Positions 1-7,956 of a DNA stretch of 64,000 bases are shown here, in pieces. The stretch spans positions 1-64,000 of the forward strand of contig JAFRNM010000018.1 of the NCBI GenBank assembly GCA_017430135.1, in the 5' to 3' direction. Made by a program: the position numbers and the translations under genes. Each line of letters opens with the position of its first letter. Within the stretch, counting starts at the first letter, position 1. Source of the stretch: Clostridia bacterium. Lineage in GTDB: Bacteria > Bacillota > Clostridia > TANB77 > CAG-508. Below the pieces are notes generated by a model, which made no database searches, was not told the origin of the DNA, and saw only the letters and a program-made list of their open reading frames with translations.

Positions 1-169
1 AAGCTCTTTTTGCTTCTTATTTTTTCAAATGAAAAATTTTTAAAAATTTACTTGTTCGGTACTATTCTTTAGGTTTAAAGAATATACCGCTTCGGTTTAT
101 TTCTCTAAAGGATATTTACTGTTTACTTTTCAATGTACTTTGTTGTTTCGTTCTTAACGAACGATTTGT

Positions 170-198
170 ATTTTACAACATTTTTTTGACCTTGTCAA
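170..198 (-). promoter_or_regulatory. strong sigma-A promoter, downstream of a tandem pair
   Basis: The minus strand reads TTGACA (198-193), a 17-bp spacer, then TAAAAT (175-170). The GTGTTGACAAG context around the -35 also occurs at the tRNA promoter near 38234, which suggests a stable-RNA promoter. Confidence 0.75.
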
Positions 199-356
199 CA
201 CTTTTTTGAAAATTTTTTTAAAAAATTTTTTGACCTGTTTTGGGACAAAATAAAAAACTAGTAATCTATGCATTTTACCAATAAAGTTTTTAATTTCTTA
301 CTAATTCTTTTGCTACTTTTTATTTTAAATTTTCTCTTGTTTGTTGGTCTTTAATT

Positions 357-385
357 ATAATAGCACGAGTGTCGTTTTTTGTCAA
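357..385 (-). promoter_or_regulatory. strong sigma-A promoter, upstream of a tandem pair
   Basis: The minus strand reads TTGACA (385-380), a 17-bp spacer, then TATTAT (362-357). It lies about 190 bp upstream of the second promoter in the same direction. Nothing between the two promoters looks coding. Confidence 0.72.
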
Positions 386-520
386 CATATTTTTTGAAAT
401 TTTTTTAACTTTTTTTTAATAAAAATTTTTCCAGCTTTGAAAGCATTGAAATATCAGTATTTTTGTTTTTCACTTTTAGTAAATTTTTTTAAAAAATATT
501 ATTATTTTTATAATTATATA

Positions 521-550
521 CTAAAAATCTACTAATATTAAATCATCCCC
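521..550 (-). pseudogene. ylmC: 3' end of ylmC, separated from its 5' part by the integrated element
   Basis: Read on the minus strand this encodes GDDLILVDF and then TAG (523-521). That is the usual end of YlmC/YmxH sporulation proteins (GDDxILV). The 5' part is 14.4 kb away and stops right after ITKV. Fusing the two at a shared TA gives ...ITKVGDDLILVDF in frame, a 76-residue protein. It is a displaced exon-like fragment and has no start of its own. Confidence 0.88.
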
Positions 551-557
551 TATGCAT
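545..557. other. left attachment junction (attL) of the integrated element
   Basis: On the minus strand the element sequence ATGCA meets TA (552-551) and then the ylmC sequence GGGGATG. At the other end ylmC sequence AAAAG meets TA (14951-14950) and then element CAC. The only shared bases are TA, as expected for a serine recombinase with a 2-bp crossover. Confidence 0.82.
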
Positions 558-558
558 T

Positions 559-2154
559 TTATGTTTTGCCATGGTTATTATACAATAGTACACCTTTTCT
601 TTTAAAAAAATCCCCTTGATTTCCTTTCAAATAAAAATCAAAGTCAGCTTTACTATGAACTATAACTTTATCTACTAGACTTTTGCAGACCTCATCACTT
701 ATTACTTTGTTTTCTACTATATCTTCTATTGTTTGTTTTGCTTTATCTATTATTTGAGTTTTGTTTTCAACTGCATTTAATTCTTCCTCTTGTTCTTTTA
801 ACTCTCTATCAATTATTTTTAGTTCTTCTTCTTTTTCTTCCTTTTTTAATTGTAGTTCTTCTTCTGTTATTAAACCTTTTATACATAATTCAATAGCTCT
901 TTGTCTTTCTTTTTGGATTTCTTCCTTCCTTTTTAATAGTAGATTTCCTTCTTCTTCTTTTTTTACTCTTTTATTTATTGTATTCTCTACTACTTTTTCT
1001 ATATCATTTATAATTCTTTCTTTGTCCTTTACTATTTCTTTTATTATACTTTTTACACATTCTTTTAAAACATCTTCGTATACAATATCGGAGTTGCATC
1101 CAAATGTCTCTCCTTGTTCACTTATTGTTTTTCTACCATTTTCAACTCTAGTTCGACAACGGTAACTTCTTCTTTTCGCTCCACTTATTAATGTTTTAGT
1201 AGAGCCGAACACCGATAACCTCTACCGGCATTCGCTACAAATCAATTTTCCAGAGAAAGCATATTTATTAGAATATTTTGTTTTCTTATCCTCTTTTACT
1301 GTATCTCTGTGCCTATTTTTCATCTCTTCTTGTACTTTTTCAAAGTCTTCTCTACTAATAATTGGTTCATGATTATTTTTAATAATTACAAACTCTCTTT
1401 CTCCTTTATTCTTTTTTGTCTTCTTATTTAAAAAGTCTTCTATGTATGTTTTACCTTGTTTAAGGTCTCCAATATATTTTTCATTTTCCAATATTGCTTT
1501 TACTGTTGTGGGGAACCATTTTTTATTTCCTCTTGCAGTTTGTATTCCTTTTTCCATTAATTCTCTACTTATAGTAAATAGTCCTTTTCCTTCATATAAA
1601 TATTTATGGAATATATCTTGTACTATTTTAGCTTCCTTTTTATTTACCGTTAATTTTCCATCTTTTAAATCATAACCCAAAATGCAGTTTCCGAATACAA
1701 CTCCTTTTTCCATACTCCTTCTAGCTCCCCACGTACATCTTTCGCTTATCTTTCTTGCTTCTTCTTGTGCTAGGCTAGACATTATTGTAAGTCGTAGTTC
1801 TCCATCCTTGTCTGCTGTTGATATATTATCTAATAAGAAGTAAACTTCAACACCCATATTTTTTAATTTTCTCGTATATTCAAGAGCGTCCACCGTATTA
1901 CGAGCAAACCTACTTACTTCCTTTGTTAAAATTACATCTATTTTCTTATTTTCTGCGTCTCTAATCATTTGATTAAATTGCTTTCTCTTTTTTGTACTCG
2001 TTCCAGTAATTCCTTCATCTGCATATAATCTTACTAGTTCCCATTCGGGATTATTTTGTATTTCTCTATTAAAGTACATTTTTTGATTTTCTAACGAATT
2101 TGCTTGATCCTCTGAATCTGTACTTACTCTGCAATACGCTACAACTCTTTTCAT
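559..2154 (-). CDS. large serine recombinase (integrase), read through three in-frame CGG +1 shifts
   Basis: This is a site-specific recombinase expected to integrate and excise the element. The N-terminal resolvase domain (about 1-145) has the AYCRVS motif with catalytic Ser11, followed by a recombinase domain (about 155-295). A zinc ribbon starts with CSEC near residue 306 and a long coiled coil follows (about 390-480). After CSEC the zero frame reads CGG TAG. Skipping the C of CGG at 1227, 1214 and 1207 gives CGRGYGVGSTK and returns to the original frame for the remaining 215 or so codons, ending with TAA at 559. The total is about 530 aa, normal for the family. GAGGTG precedes the ATG. 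The gene lies against attL, the usual position. The alternative reading is a nonsense mutation. Confidence 0.87.
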
Positions 2155-2156
2155 TT

Positions 2157-2288
2157 TTACACCTCTATATCGTATTTACTTTCCATTTGTTTTATTATTT
2201 TTTCTTCTTCTTCTTTTGTTAATACCCCTTGTTCTGTTAATTCTTTTATAATTCCAATTTTTAAATAAGCTATGTATTTATCATACAT
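2157..2288 (-). CDS. 43-aa conserved-looking small ORF upstream of the recombinase
   Basis: The ATG at 2288 is preceded by AGGAAC, and the ORF ends two bases before the recombinase ATG, so the pair is almost certainly co-translated. The peptide (MYDKYIAYLKIGIIKELTEQ...) is charged and probably helical, with a GVLTKEEEEKII segment like the short C-terminal helices of SHOCT-type peptides. Small ORFs in this position before clostridial serine recombinases are common. A role as a recombination directionality factor or regulator is only a guess. Confidence 0.6.
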   Translation of the reverse strand: MYDKYIAYLKIGIIKELTEQGVLTKEEEEKIIKQMESKYDIEV

Positions 2289-2452
2289 ATATTTTTAGTT
2301 CCTTCGAAATTATTGAAAAAAGGGTATTTTTATAATTATTATTCTTTTTTTCAAGTTTGTAAACGGTTTTTTTGAATTTTACATAACTTTTCATTTAATC
2401 ACCTTTGCATAAATAATATATTTATACAAAATATTCATCTTCGTTAAGCAAT

Positions 2453-2487
2453 ATGATTTAAAAGTCTGTATAAACCTTTTAAATCAT
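2453..2487. terminator. 12-bp stem-loop between the SpoVG-like gene and the recombinase unit
   Basis: ATGATTTAAAAG and CTTTTAAATCAT pair perfectly across an 11-nt loop in the 220-bp gap 2289-2508. The T-run is weak, so the terminator role is uncertain. Confidence 0.45.
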
Positions 2488-2508
2488 TTTATCTTCCGTA
2501 TATATTAT

Positions 2509-2772
2509 TTATTTATCAATGTTTTTGATTTTATCTGAATGTAATCTGATGAATTCTGGATATTTTATTAATTCATTTATGATAGCATTTAGAATTTTTT
2601 GTCTTATTTCTTCTTTTATAGGATGGTACATTCTTGAAGGAAAGAGTATATAAAACCCTTTTCTTCCGTACCACAACTCTATTTCTCTATAAATGAATTC
2701 ATCTTTAATAATAGAACAAGTACAAATGTGTCTTTTTCTTGATATGCTACTTTCAACTCTTACATTCATCAT
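2509..2772 (-). CDS. SpoVG-like small protein of the element
   Basis: The 87-residue protein follows the SpoVG pattern: a short beta-rich N-terminus, GRKGFYILFPSRM (compare GNNGLFVAMPSKR of SpoVG), then HPI and a closing helix KIxxAIINEL. SpoVG proteins are small nucleic-acid-binding regulators, and divergent copies occur on phages and elements. The start is set by GGGAG seven bases before ATGATG at 2772; it overlaps the upstream gene by 20 bp, indicating translational coupling. The segment between the core strands is shorter than in chromosomal SpoVG. Confidence 0.62.
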   Translation of the reverse strand: MMNVRVESSISRKRHICTCSIIKDEFIYREIELWYGRKGFYILFPSRMYHPIKEEIRQKILNAIINELIKYPEFIRLHSDKIKNIDK

Positions 2773-3478
2773 ATAGCAACTCCCATTCAATATCTTCAAA
2801 TTTAAATTCATAATCGTTTATATTTTCAAAATTACCATAAATATTCATTGCTTCTTTGATGTCTTGTTTTGATATTTCTGGAAATCTTTTTATAGTATTT
2901 TTTACTACTTCTCTCGTATATGTTCTTCCATCTTCTCTTTCTATAGAAGTAGTTTTATCATTAATTATTTTTTTGTCCCATAAATTTGATGTTATATCCC
3001 ATATTTCTTGACGTGTCCAATATAATTCATCAAGAACTTTACTGTGTGCTAATTCAACTAATTTTTCAAAATTAGTTTCAATTCTTTCTTCAATAATTTT
3101 TCTTTGTTCTACATTCTCAATAATTATATAGTCAAACATATATCTATACATTTTTTCTGTAATATTTCTATATTTTTTTAAAATTTTTTGTCCTTGTTCA
3201 ACTTTTTGGCAACACCATACAGTATATTTGTATTCTTCTCCATCTGTAAAATACAAACTTGGTACTGTTACTCTTTGATCTACCAGCATTTCTTCATTAC
3301 AATGATAGTCATCTGTGAATCTTGTACTATATGGTAATGTTAAAAAATCTAATATTCTTCTCATTGCCAAATAACTATCAATTACATAATTATCATATAA
3401 TCCTTTTATTTGTTTTGATATCTCTTTCATCTCCTTAGTTCTCTCTATAATATTTTCATCTATATTTATTTTTTCCAC
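2753..3478 (-). CDS. unknown element protein, 241 aa
   Basis: I do not recognise the family. The protein is acidic and mostly helical, with no signal peptide, membrane segment or nucleotide-binding motif. Aromatic-rich stretches (WDITSNLWDKK, DIEWELLYDE) are visible. Translation probably starts at GTG 3478, since AAAGGA stands about ten bases before it. It is followed with overlap by the SpoVG-like gene, which suggests joint expression. Confidence 0.6.
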   Translation of the reverse strand: MEKINIDENIIERTKEMKEISKQIKGLYDNYVIDSYLAMRRILDFLTLPYSTRFTDDYHCNEEMLVDQRVTVPSLYFTDGEEYKYTVWCCQKVEQGQKILKKYRNITEKMYRYMFDYIIIENVEQRKIIEERIETNFEKLVELAHSKVLDELYWTRQEIWDITSNLWDKKIINDKTTSIEREDGRTYTREVVKNTIKRFPEISKQDIKEAMNIYGNFENINDYEFKFEDIEWELLYDECKS

Positions 3479-3598
3479 GATTAATCATTCCTTTCTTTGA
3501 CAACAGATTTATTTTATAGATATTTAAGATATTAAATAAAAACATATTATTTAATATCTCAAATTTATTTTTAAATTATTACATGCTTTTACTCTTAT

Positions 3599-3968
3599 TT
3601 ATATTTTAGTTATTTCTTGCAAAACACTTAATGTTACTATTTCTGATATTGTATCTTCACAATTTGCTCCGTAAATTATTCTTTATTACATTCATTAAGA
3701 TTTTTTTGCTTTCATTTTTAGTTAAAGGAACATCCACAAATGTAGTTAACGCATATTCTGCCCCTATTTTGCTAATTTTTACTTCAAATACAAATTTAAT
3801 TCTTTCTTGTAACTCTTTAATAAGTTTTCTATCATTAAAGACTTTTAAAACATCTTTTTCTTTTTTAGTTAGTTTTATCATCTTATTTTTCATTTTTTCC
3901 ATTATCCTTTTAGTATCTACTTTTATTGGAACTGGTTCATCAAATATGGTATAAATTATTTCTTCCAT
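3599..3968 (-). CDS. unknown element protein, predicted to be extended by a CGG +1 shift
   Basis: The zero frame gives 103 aa ending ...NNLRSKL just after an in-frame CGG (3671-3669). Skipping the C continues for 23 more codons (GANCEDTISEIVTLSVLQ...) to TAA at 3599, giving about 122 aa. The extension is inferred from the behaviour of every other in-frame CGG in this window; no recognised family confirms it. The N-terminal half is lysine-rich and helical. The start at 3968 overlaps the preceding gene by 13 bp. Function unknown. Confidence 0.5.
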
Positions 3969-4681
3969 TTTTCTCTCCCTTCATTCATAAAAACAATATA
4001 ATTGAAAAACAAATCTTCAATTTTTTCACAGCATTCAAATTTAATCATTTTAAATAATCCTTCAGTAAAATTTTCACCAAACTGATAAATTATTGCTTTT
4101 TTTAGCCTTTTTGCATATTCTAATGCTTCTTTATAATTGCTTATTTCTTTTTTTCCTGTTCTTCTAAGGAATTTTCTTAATTCCACATCATATGTAAGAT
4201 TTATCTTTTCTTGATATATTTTTGTAAATATATCAGAAAAAATATCATCTAACTTTTTAAAATTATTTTTTATAAAATCATCTTTAAGATATGGACTAAC
4301 TATTGCTTGGCAACATGTTTCTAAAATTCTTTGATATTCGACTATAAACCTTATTCCTTTATCTTTAAATATTGGGATTACTGCAAAATCAACGCAAAAA
4401 TCATTTGAATTATTTTCAAACATTACATTCATATTTCCATATGTCACTAATAAATCTGTTAGTTTATCTCCTTTACGATTTAATTCGTTAGTTCTTGCAA
4501 TTATATTTAAAAAATCTCTTGTACTAATATTGTTAACATCTCTGCAAGTTAATTCAAATACTTTTCCTCGATTTATATTTGATATTTTTTCCACATTTTT
4601 ATGTCGTTCTATAATATTCATCTGTTTTTTGTTTCCTTTCTTATCTTCTACTTTAATATTTGTTTTTTTAACTTGTCTCAT
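3956..4681 (-). CDS. unknown element protein, 241 aa
   Basis: I do not recognise this family. The N-terminus is strongly basic (KKTNIKVEDKKGNKK), followed by a mixed alpha/beta body containing CETCC-like cysteine clusters (ILETCCQA, FECCEK). There is no membrane segment. It is the first gene of a leftward overlapping run (4681 to about 2509), the overlaps suggesting one transcript, and it faces the divergent gene at 4884. Confidence 0.58.
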   Translation of the reverse strand: MRQVKKTNIKVEDKKGNKKQMNIIERHKNVEKISNINRGKVFELTCRDVNNISTRDFLNIIARTNELNRKGDKLTDLLVTYGNMNVMFENNSNDFCVDFAVIPIFKDKGIRFIVEYQRILETCCQAIVSPYLKDDFIKNNFKKLDDIFSDIFTKIYQEKINLTYDVELRKFLRRTGKKEISNYKEALEYAKRLKKAIIYQFGENFTEGLFKMIKFECCEKIEDLFFNYIVFMNEGREKWKK

Positions 4682-4797
4682 ATTATATTGCTTCCTTTCA
4701 AATTTATTTTTCTTTGACGCGTCTACTTATATTATGCTTTTTTCGACATAGTTCAGATTTTTTCGATAAATTCGCATCCAAAAATATTGAAAAACTA

Positions 4798-4826
4798 TTG
4801 ATTATTTTATGATTTACATTTATAAT
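4798..4826 (+). promoter_or_regulatory. sigma-A type promoter for the gene at 4884
   Basis: TTGATT (4798-4803), a 17-bp spacer and TATAAT (4821-4826) lie 57 bp before the ATG. The 200-bp gap 4682-4883 holds no other clear feature. Confidence 0.65.
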
Positions 4827-4883
4827 AATCATAATTTAGGCTTAATTTTATTTTAATTCTATTTACAAGTAAGGAGAATAAAA

Positions 4884-5885
4884 ATGGAAAAACACAATTT
4901 TTTATATAAAAATGCTTATATATACTCAAATATTCATTCATTTGAAAATTATATAAAATTAGAAGGGAAAAAAGGTTTATCAAAAAAATCCTATTCTAGA
5001 AACGATATTATAGAAATAATTGCAAAATATGGTAAATCACTATATGAAATTTTTAAGCAAGATTCTTTTAAAACAGAAATAAGTACAGAAAATAAAAAAA
5101 ATATGCAAGATATTTTCATTGATTATTATAAAGTAATTGGGTATATGAAAAATAGTTCCAAAGATACTGTAGTAGGTAATTATGAAGTTGTATTTGTGAA
5201 TTATGATACAATAGTAGATTTAAAAAATAAATTTATACAATTTTACTTATTATATTCCCTTTACAATATGCTTGATTTAATACCTTTAAAATCTACACAA
5301 TTAAAAAAGGTAAATGAATATATGAAGATACTAAAAGAAGATTATACAGACTTAACAATTAACAATTCAGATTCTTTATATAACCTTGTATTAGATTTAA
5401 TTTCAAAACAGTTTTGTTGTACTTTGAAAATCCGTTTAGAATTGGTTAACAATGAATTTATAACTTTTAATGTTATTTCATCTGATATATATGCATTATG
5501 TCTTTATGCTTTTTCTGATACTCTTGCTTTAAACGAGCTACATAAAACATTAATTTCTACTTGTGAGAATTGTCATAATCAATTTATACGAAAAAGTAAT
5601 AATCAAAAATATTGTTCTAATTGTAAAGATAAAATTAGTTATGCCAAAAATTTAGATAATCATAAACTTGCTATAATAAACGACATCTTATATTATAAAG
5701 AAACAGAAAATTATTATAGTTTTTGGAATGATGATTTTAAATATAAGTTTAATAGAATAATTGCCTTATCTTCTCAAAGTAGAATGAGACTTAATACAAA
5801 AATAGAAGATTTAAAAAAATTTAAACAAGAAGTTTTAGAAAAGGTAACTCTTAATAAGTATCCATGTAAAAAAAACAGTTACTAA
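4884..5885 (+). CDS. unknown protein with a C-terminal zinc ribbon
   Basis: The 333-residue protein is mostly helical. A CENCHNQF...KYCSNCKD segment (about 252-272) forms a CxxC-x(n)-CxxC zinc ribbon like those of CGNR/ABATE-type proteins, which often bind nucleic acid. The N-terminal 200 residues match nothing I know. AAGGAG stands before the ATG. It is one of two rightward genes in the element (the other is the XRE gene) and has its own promoter and terminator, so it is probably a cargo or regulatory gene. Confidence 0.6.
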   Translation: MEKHNFLYKNAYIYSNIHSFENYIKLEGKKGLSKKSYSRNDIIEIIAKYGKSLYEIFKQDSFKTEISTENKKNMQDIFIDYYKVIGYMKNSSKDTVVGNYEVVFVNYDTIVDLKNKFIQFYLLYSLYNMLDLIPLKSTQLKKVNEYMKILKEDYTDLTINNSDSLYNLVLDLISKQFCCTLKIRLELVNNEFITFNVISSDIYALCLYAFSDTLALNELHKTLISTCENCHNQFIRKSNNQKYCSNCKDKISYAKNLDNHKLAIINDILYYKETENYYSFWNDDFKYKFNRIIALSSQSRMRLNTKIEDLKKFKQEVLEKVTLNKYPCKKNSY

Positions 5886-5903
5886 TCAAAGTAACTGTTT
5901 TTA
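5868..5903. terminator. intrinsic terminator overlapping the stop of the zinc-ribbon gene
   Basis: AAAAACAGTTAC and GTAACTGTTTTT pair around an 8-nt loop that contains the TAA stop. It can serve both convergent genes. Confidence 0.8.
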
Positions 5904-5913
5904 CAAAATATTT

Positions 5914-6544
5914 TCAATTTCTCCCTTCATATTTTTTTACAATTCCGTAAAAGCTACCTCTTTTTAATCCTAGATTTTCCATTGTTACCTTTGCAGTTTG
6001 TCCGACCTTCTTTCCATATTTTATATTGTTCCTCAAAGTCTTTTGGAATTTCAATTTTAGGTCTACCAAATTTTACTCCATTTTTTAAAGCTATATCTAT
6101 TCCTTCTTTTTGTCTACTCCTTATTTTAGTTCTTTCTTCTTCAGCTACAAAACTTAATACTTGTAAAACTAAATCTGATATAAAATTACCTAAAAGGTCC
6201 TTATATTGTCTTGTGTCTAATATTGGCATATCTAAAACCACAATATCTGTTTTTAATTCCTGCGTTATTTCTCTCCACTCGTTTTGAATTTCTTTATAAT
6301 TTCTTCCTAATCTGTCAATAGATTTAATTATAAGTACATTGTTTTCAGTTCTTTTTAGAATTTTCTTTAAAAATTGATATTCTTCTCTCTCGAAATCTTT
6401 TCCGCTTCTTTTATCAATAAATATGTTATCTTCTGGAACTCCAAACTCCTTAAATGCCTCTAATTGTCTTGCCTCGTTTTGTTCCTTTGTACTTACTCGT
6501 GCATAACCATACACATTTTTTGAATTTGCTACGAATTTTTCCAT
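5914..6544 (-). CDS. small serine recombinase (resolvase/invertase), one CGG +1 shift
   Basis: The catalytic domain (1-140) contains YGYARVSTKEQ with the nucleophilic Ser and a KSIDRLGRNYKEI arm. The zero frame ends in KEGRTNCKGNN and a stop. Skipping the C of the in-frame CGG at 6004-6002 gives KEGGQTAKVTMENLGLKRGS and FYGIV, the standard C-terminal helix-turn-helix of Tn3-type resolvases, ending at TGA 5914 (about 209 aa, the family norm). Its likely role is resolution of multimers or DNA inversion; no inverted target segment is obvious nearby. It has its own promoter and AAGGTGG before the ATG. Confidence 0.87.
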
Positions 6545-6573
6545 AAATAAAAACCACCTTTTTTCTTTTTTTA

Positions 6574-6602
6574 ATTATATATTGCAAACTCTTGTTTGTA
6601 AA
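6574..6602 (-). promoter_or_regulatory. promoter of the resolvase gene, with an overlapping palindrome
   Basis: The minus strand has TTTACA, 17 bp, TATAAT. The -35 overlaps a near-palindrome TTGTTTGTAAACAA (6592-6605), a plausible operator for the resolvase or the element's XRE regulator. Confidence 0.6.
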
Positions 6603-6731
6603 CAATATCTCTTAAATTTATTCAAAAAAGTGGTTTATGTTTTTAAATATGTTTAAAATCTAAAATATATACTTTTTAAATATAAAATCTTTAACTTTTC
6701 TAATGTTTATTAAATTATAATTTTTTAAACA

Positions 6732-7697
6732 TTAAAATAATGGAATTTCTTCAGCTTCATATTCAAGATTTTTTATTTTTTCACTAAATTCATTAAAGTA
6801 TCTTTTATATGCTTCTTTTGTTCCTATACTTTCATCTAAAATATTTTTATCTATTATTCCTATTAAATCTAGCGCAGTCTCAACATCTTTATTATAATTA
6901 TTTTTTCTAAATTCTTGAAAATCTTCTAATAAGTTTTCATATCTGCTTTTTAATGAACTTATTTTATTGTTTAAATATGTATCATAAAGTTCTCCGTATT
7001 CATCACTATATGAACGATTTATCTCGCTTTGTTTATTTTCTTTAGAATTTAATCTAATCCAATTAACTTCTAATAATAACATTATTATTAAATAAGAACA
7101 AAATAAACCAATTCCAATGAATCCACTATTTAAAAAGAATAATGTAATTATTACTAATAATTGAGCTAGTTTCATTCTTTTTTTATTTTTTTCTACTTTG
7201 TTCATTATTCCAAATAATTCTACTTGGCTACTATTGTATTTTGATATGATGTCATTATTTTTATATTCTTCTTCAAATTCATTTTTAAATTTTTCATATT
7301 TATCATAGCCACCGTCAGATTCAATAAAGTCTTTATTTTCTTTGCTTTCTAATTTAATATCTAATAAATCCTTATTTTCATCTTTTAACTCATCTAGTAT
7401 AGAAAACTTTTTTTCCATATATGCTAATGACATATAAATAGTGCCTACAACATCATAACTAAAACCTATATTGTCAAATATTTGTTGATTTCTTCTATAA
7501 TTATATTCTATTTTCTCTTGTTCTCTAGCTAAATCTTGTTTTTTGGCTATGTCGTACATTGCTTGTATTTTCTGTCTTTCTGCTTGTTCTATTATTCTTG
7601 TCTGTTTTTCCGCTTCTTTTGCAGCAATTTCTCTATTTTTATCATTTGCATATTTCCTAAGTTCTTCGTTCATTCCCCAATAAATATTTTCGCTCAT
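6732..7697 (-). CDS. unknown membrane protein with coiled coils
   Basis: The 321-residue protein has an N-terminal coiled coil rich in A, E, K and Q (about 15-70), then two adjacent hydrophobic segments (LLVIITLFFLNSGFIGIGLF and the following stretch, about 180-215) that could form a membrane hairpin. A second helical region follows. The ATG at 7697 is chosen because AGGGAG stands nine bases before it; a longer form from TTG 7736 would overlap the upstream gene. Element-encoded, function unknown. Confidence 0.55.
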   Translation of the reverse strand: MSENIYWGMNEELRKYANDKNREIAAKEAEKQTRIIEQAERQKIQAMYDIAKKQDLAREQEKIEYNYRRNQQIFDNIGFSYDVVGTIYMSLAYMEKKFSILDELKDENKDLLDIKLESKENKDFIESDGGYDKYEKFKNEFEEEYKNNDIISKYNSSQVELFGIMNKVEKNKKRMKLAQLLVIITLFFLNSGFIGIGLFCSYLIIMLLLEVNWIRLNSKENKQSEINRSYSDEYGELYDTYLNNKISSLKSRYENLLEDFQEFRKNNYNKDVETALDLIGIIDKNILDESIGTKEAYKRYFNEFSEKIKNLEYEAEEIPLF

Positions 7698-7722
7698 TTT
7701 ATTAATCTCCCTTAAACTATTC

Positions 7723-7929
7723 TTATATTTTTTCAATTTTCAAATGTAAGTTTTCTAATTTAGATTTCCAATTCCAATTTTCTACTCCGTTTTCTATTTT
7801 ATCTAATAATTCTTTTTTACTTAATTCATAAGCACGATCCGTTCTATATAATTTTCTAAATTCTACAATCCATTCTTCAAATGTAACTTTATTTTCATTA
7901 ACGAAAAAGTTATAATTTTCAATTTTCAT
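7723..7929 (-). CDS. unknown small protein, 68 aa
   Basis: A short helical protein with no recognisable motif (MKIENYNFFVNENKVTFEEW...). It lies tightly between two leftward genes, and its ribosome-binding site is weak. It is probably real because it fits the operon spacing and has no alternative frame, but support is limited. Confidence 0.45.
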   Translation of the reverse strand: MKIENYNFFVNENKVTFEEWIVEFRKLYRTDRAYELSKKELLDKIENGVENWNWKSKLENLHLKIEKI

Positions 7930-7956
7930 AATTCTTCACTTTCTACTTATAATTTT

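Larger units (their letters stand above)
1..520 (-). other. gene-free region: probable leader transcript reading out of the window
   Basis: No credible gene lies here. On the minus strand two strong promoters (separate entries) are followed by about 165 nt of leader running to the window edge. The leader has small inverted repeats: a TCGTTC/GAACGA stem near 148-164 and a TTCTTT/AAAGAA stem near 66-82. An ATTCTTTAAA stretch there resembles a boxA element. Tandem TTGACA promoters and an untranslated leader are typical of rRNA operons. No 16S start is visible, so an rRNA operon just outside the window is an inference. Confidence 0.5.

Noticed and set aside
266..561. 12-bp direct repeat CTATGCATTTTA at 266-277 and 550-561 as attachment sites
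   Set aside because: The ylmC reconstruction places the junction at 551-552 and pairs it with 14950-14951; the copy at 266 has no counterpart at the other end and is probably chance in AT-rich DNA.
761..1165. Plus-strand open frame of 134 codons rich in Ser, Phe and Ile
   Set aside because: It is antisense to the coiled-coil part of the recombinase; its composition mirrors Glu/Lys/Asp codons and it has no ribosome-binding site.
1222..1224. Amber codon in the recombinase as stop-codon read-through or a nonsense mutation
   Set aside because: Read-through would give a recombinase without the CGRGY-type ribbon, and TAG ends normal genes here (sigE, the 161-aa gene, ylmC). The CGG shift explains this site and five other genes at once.
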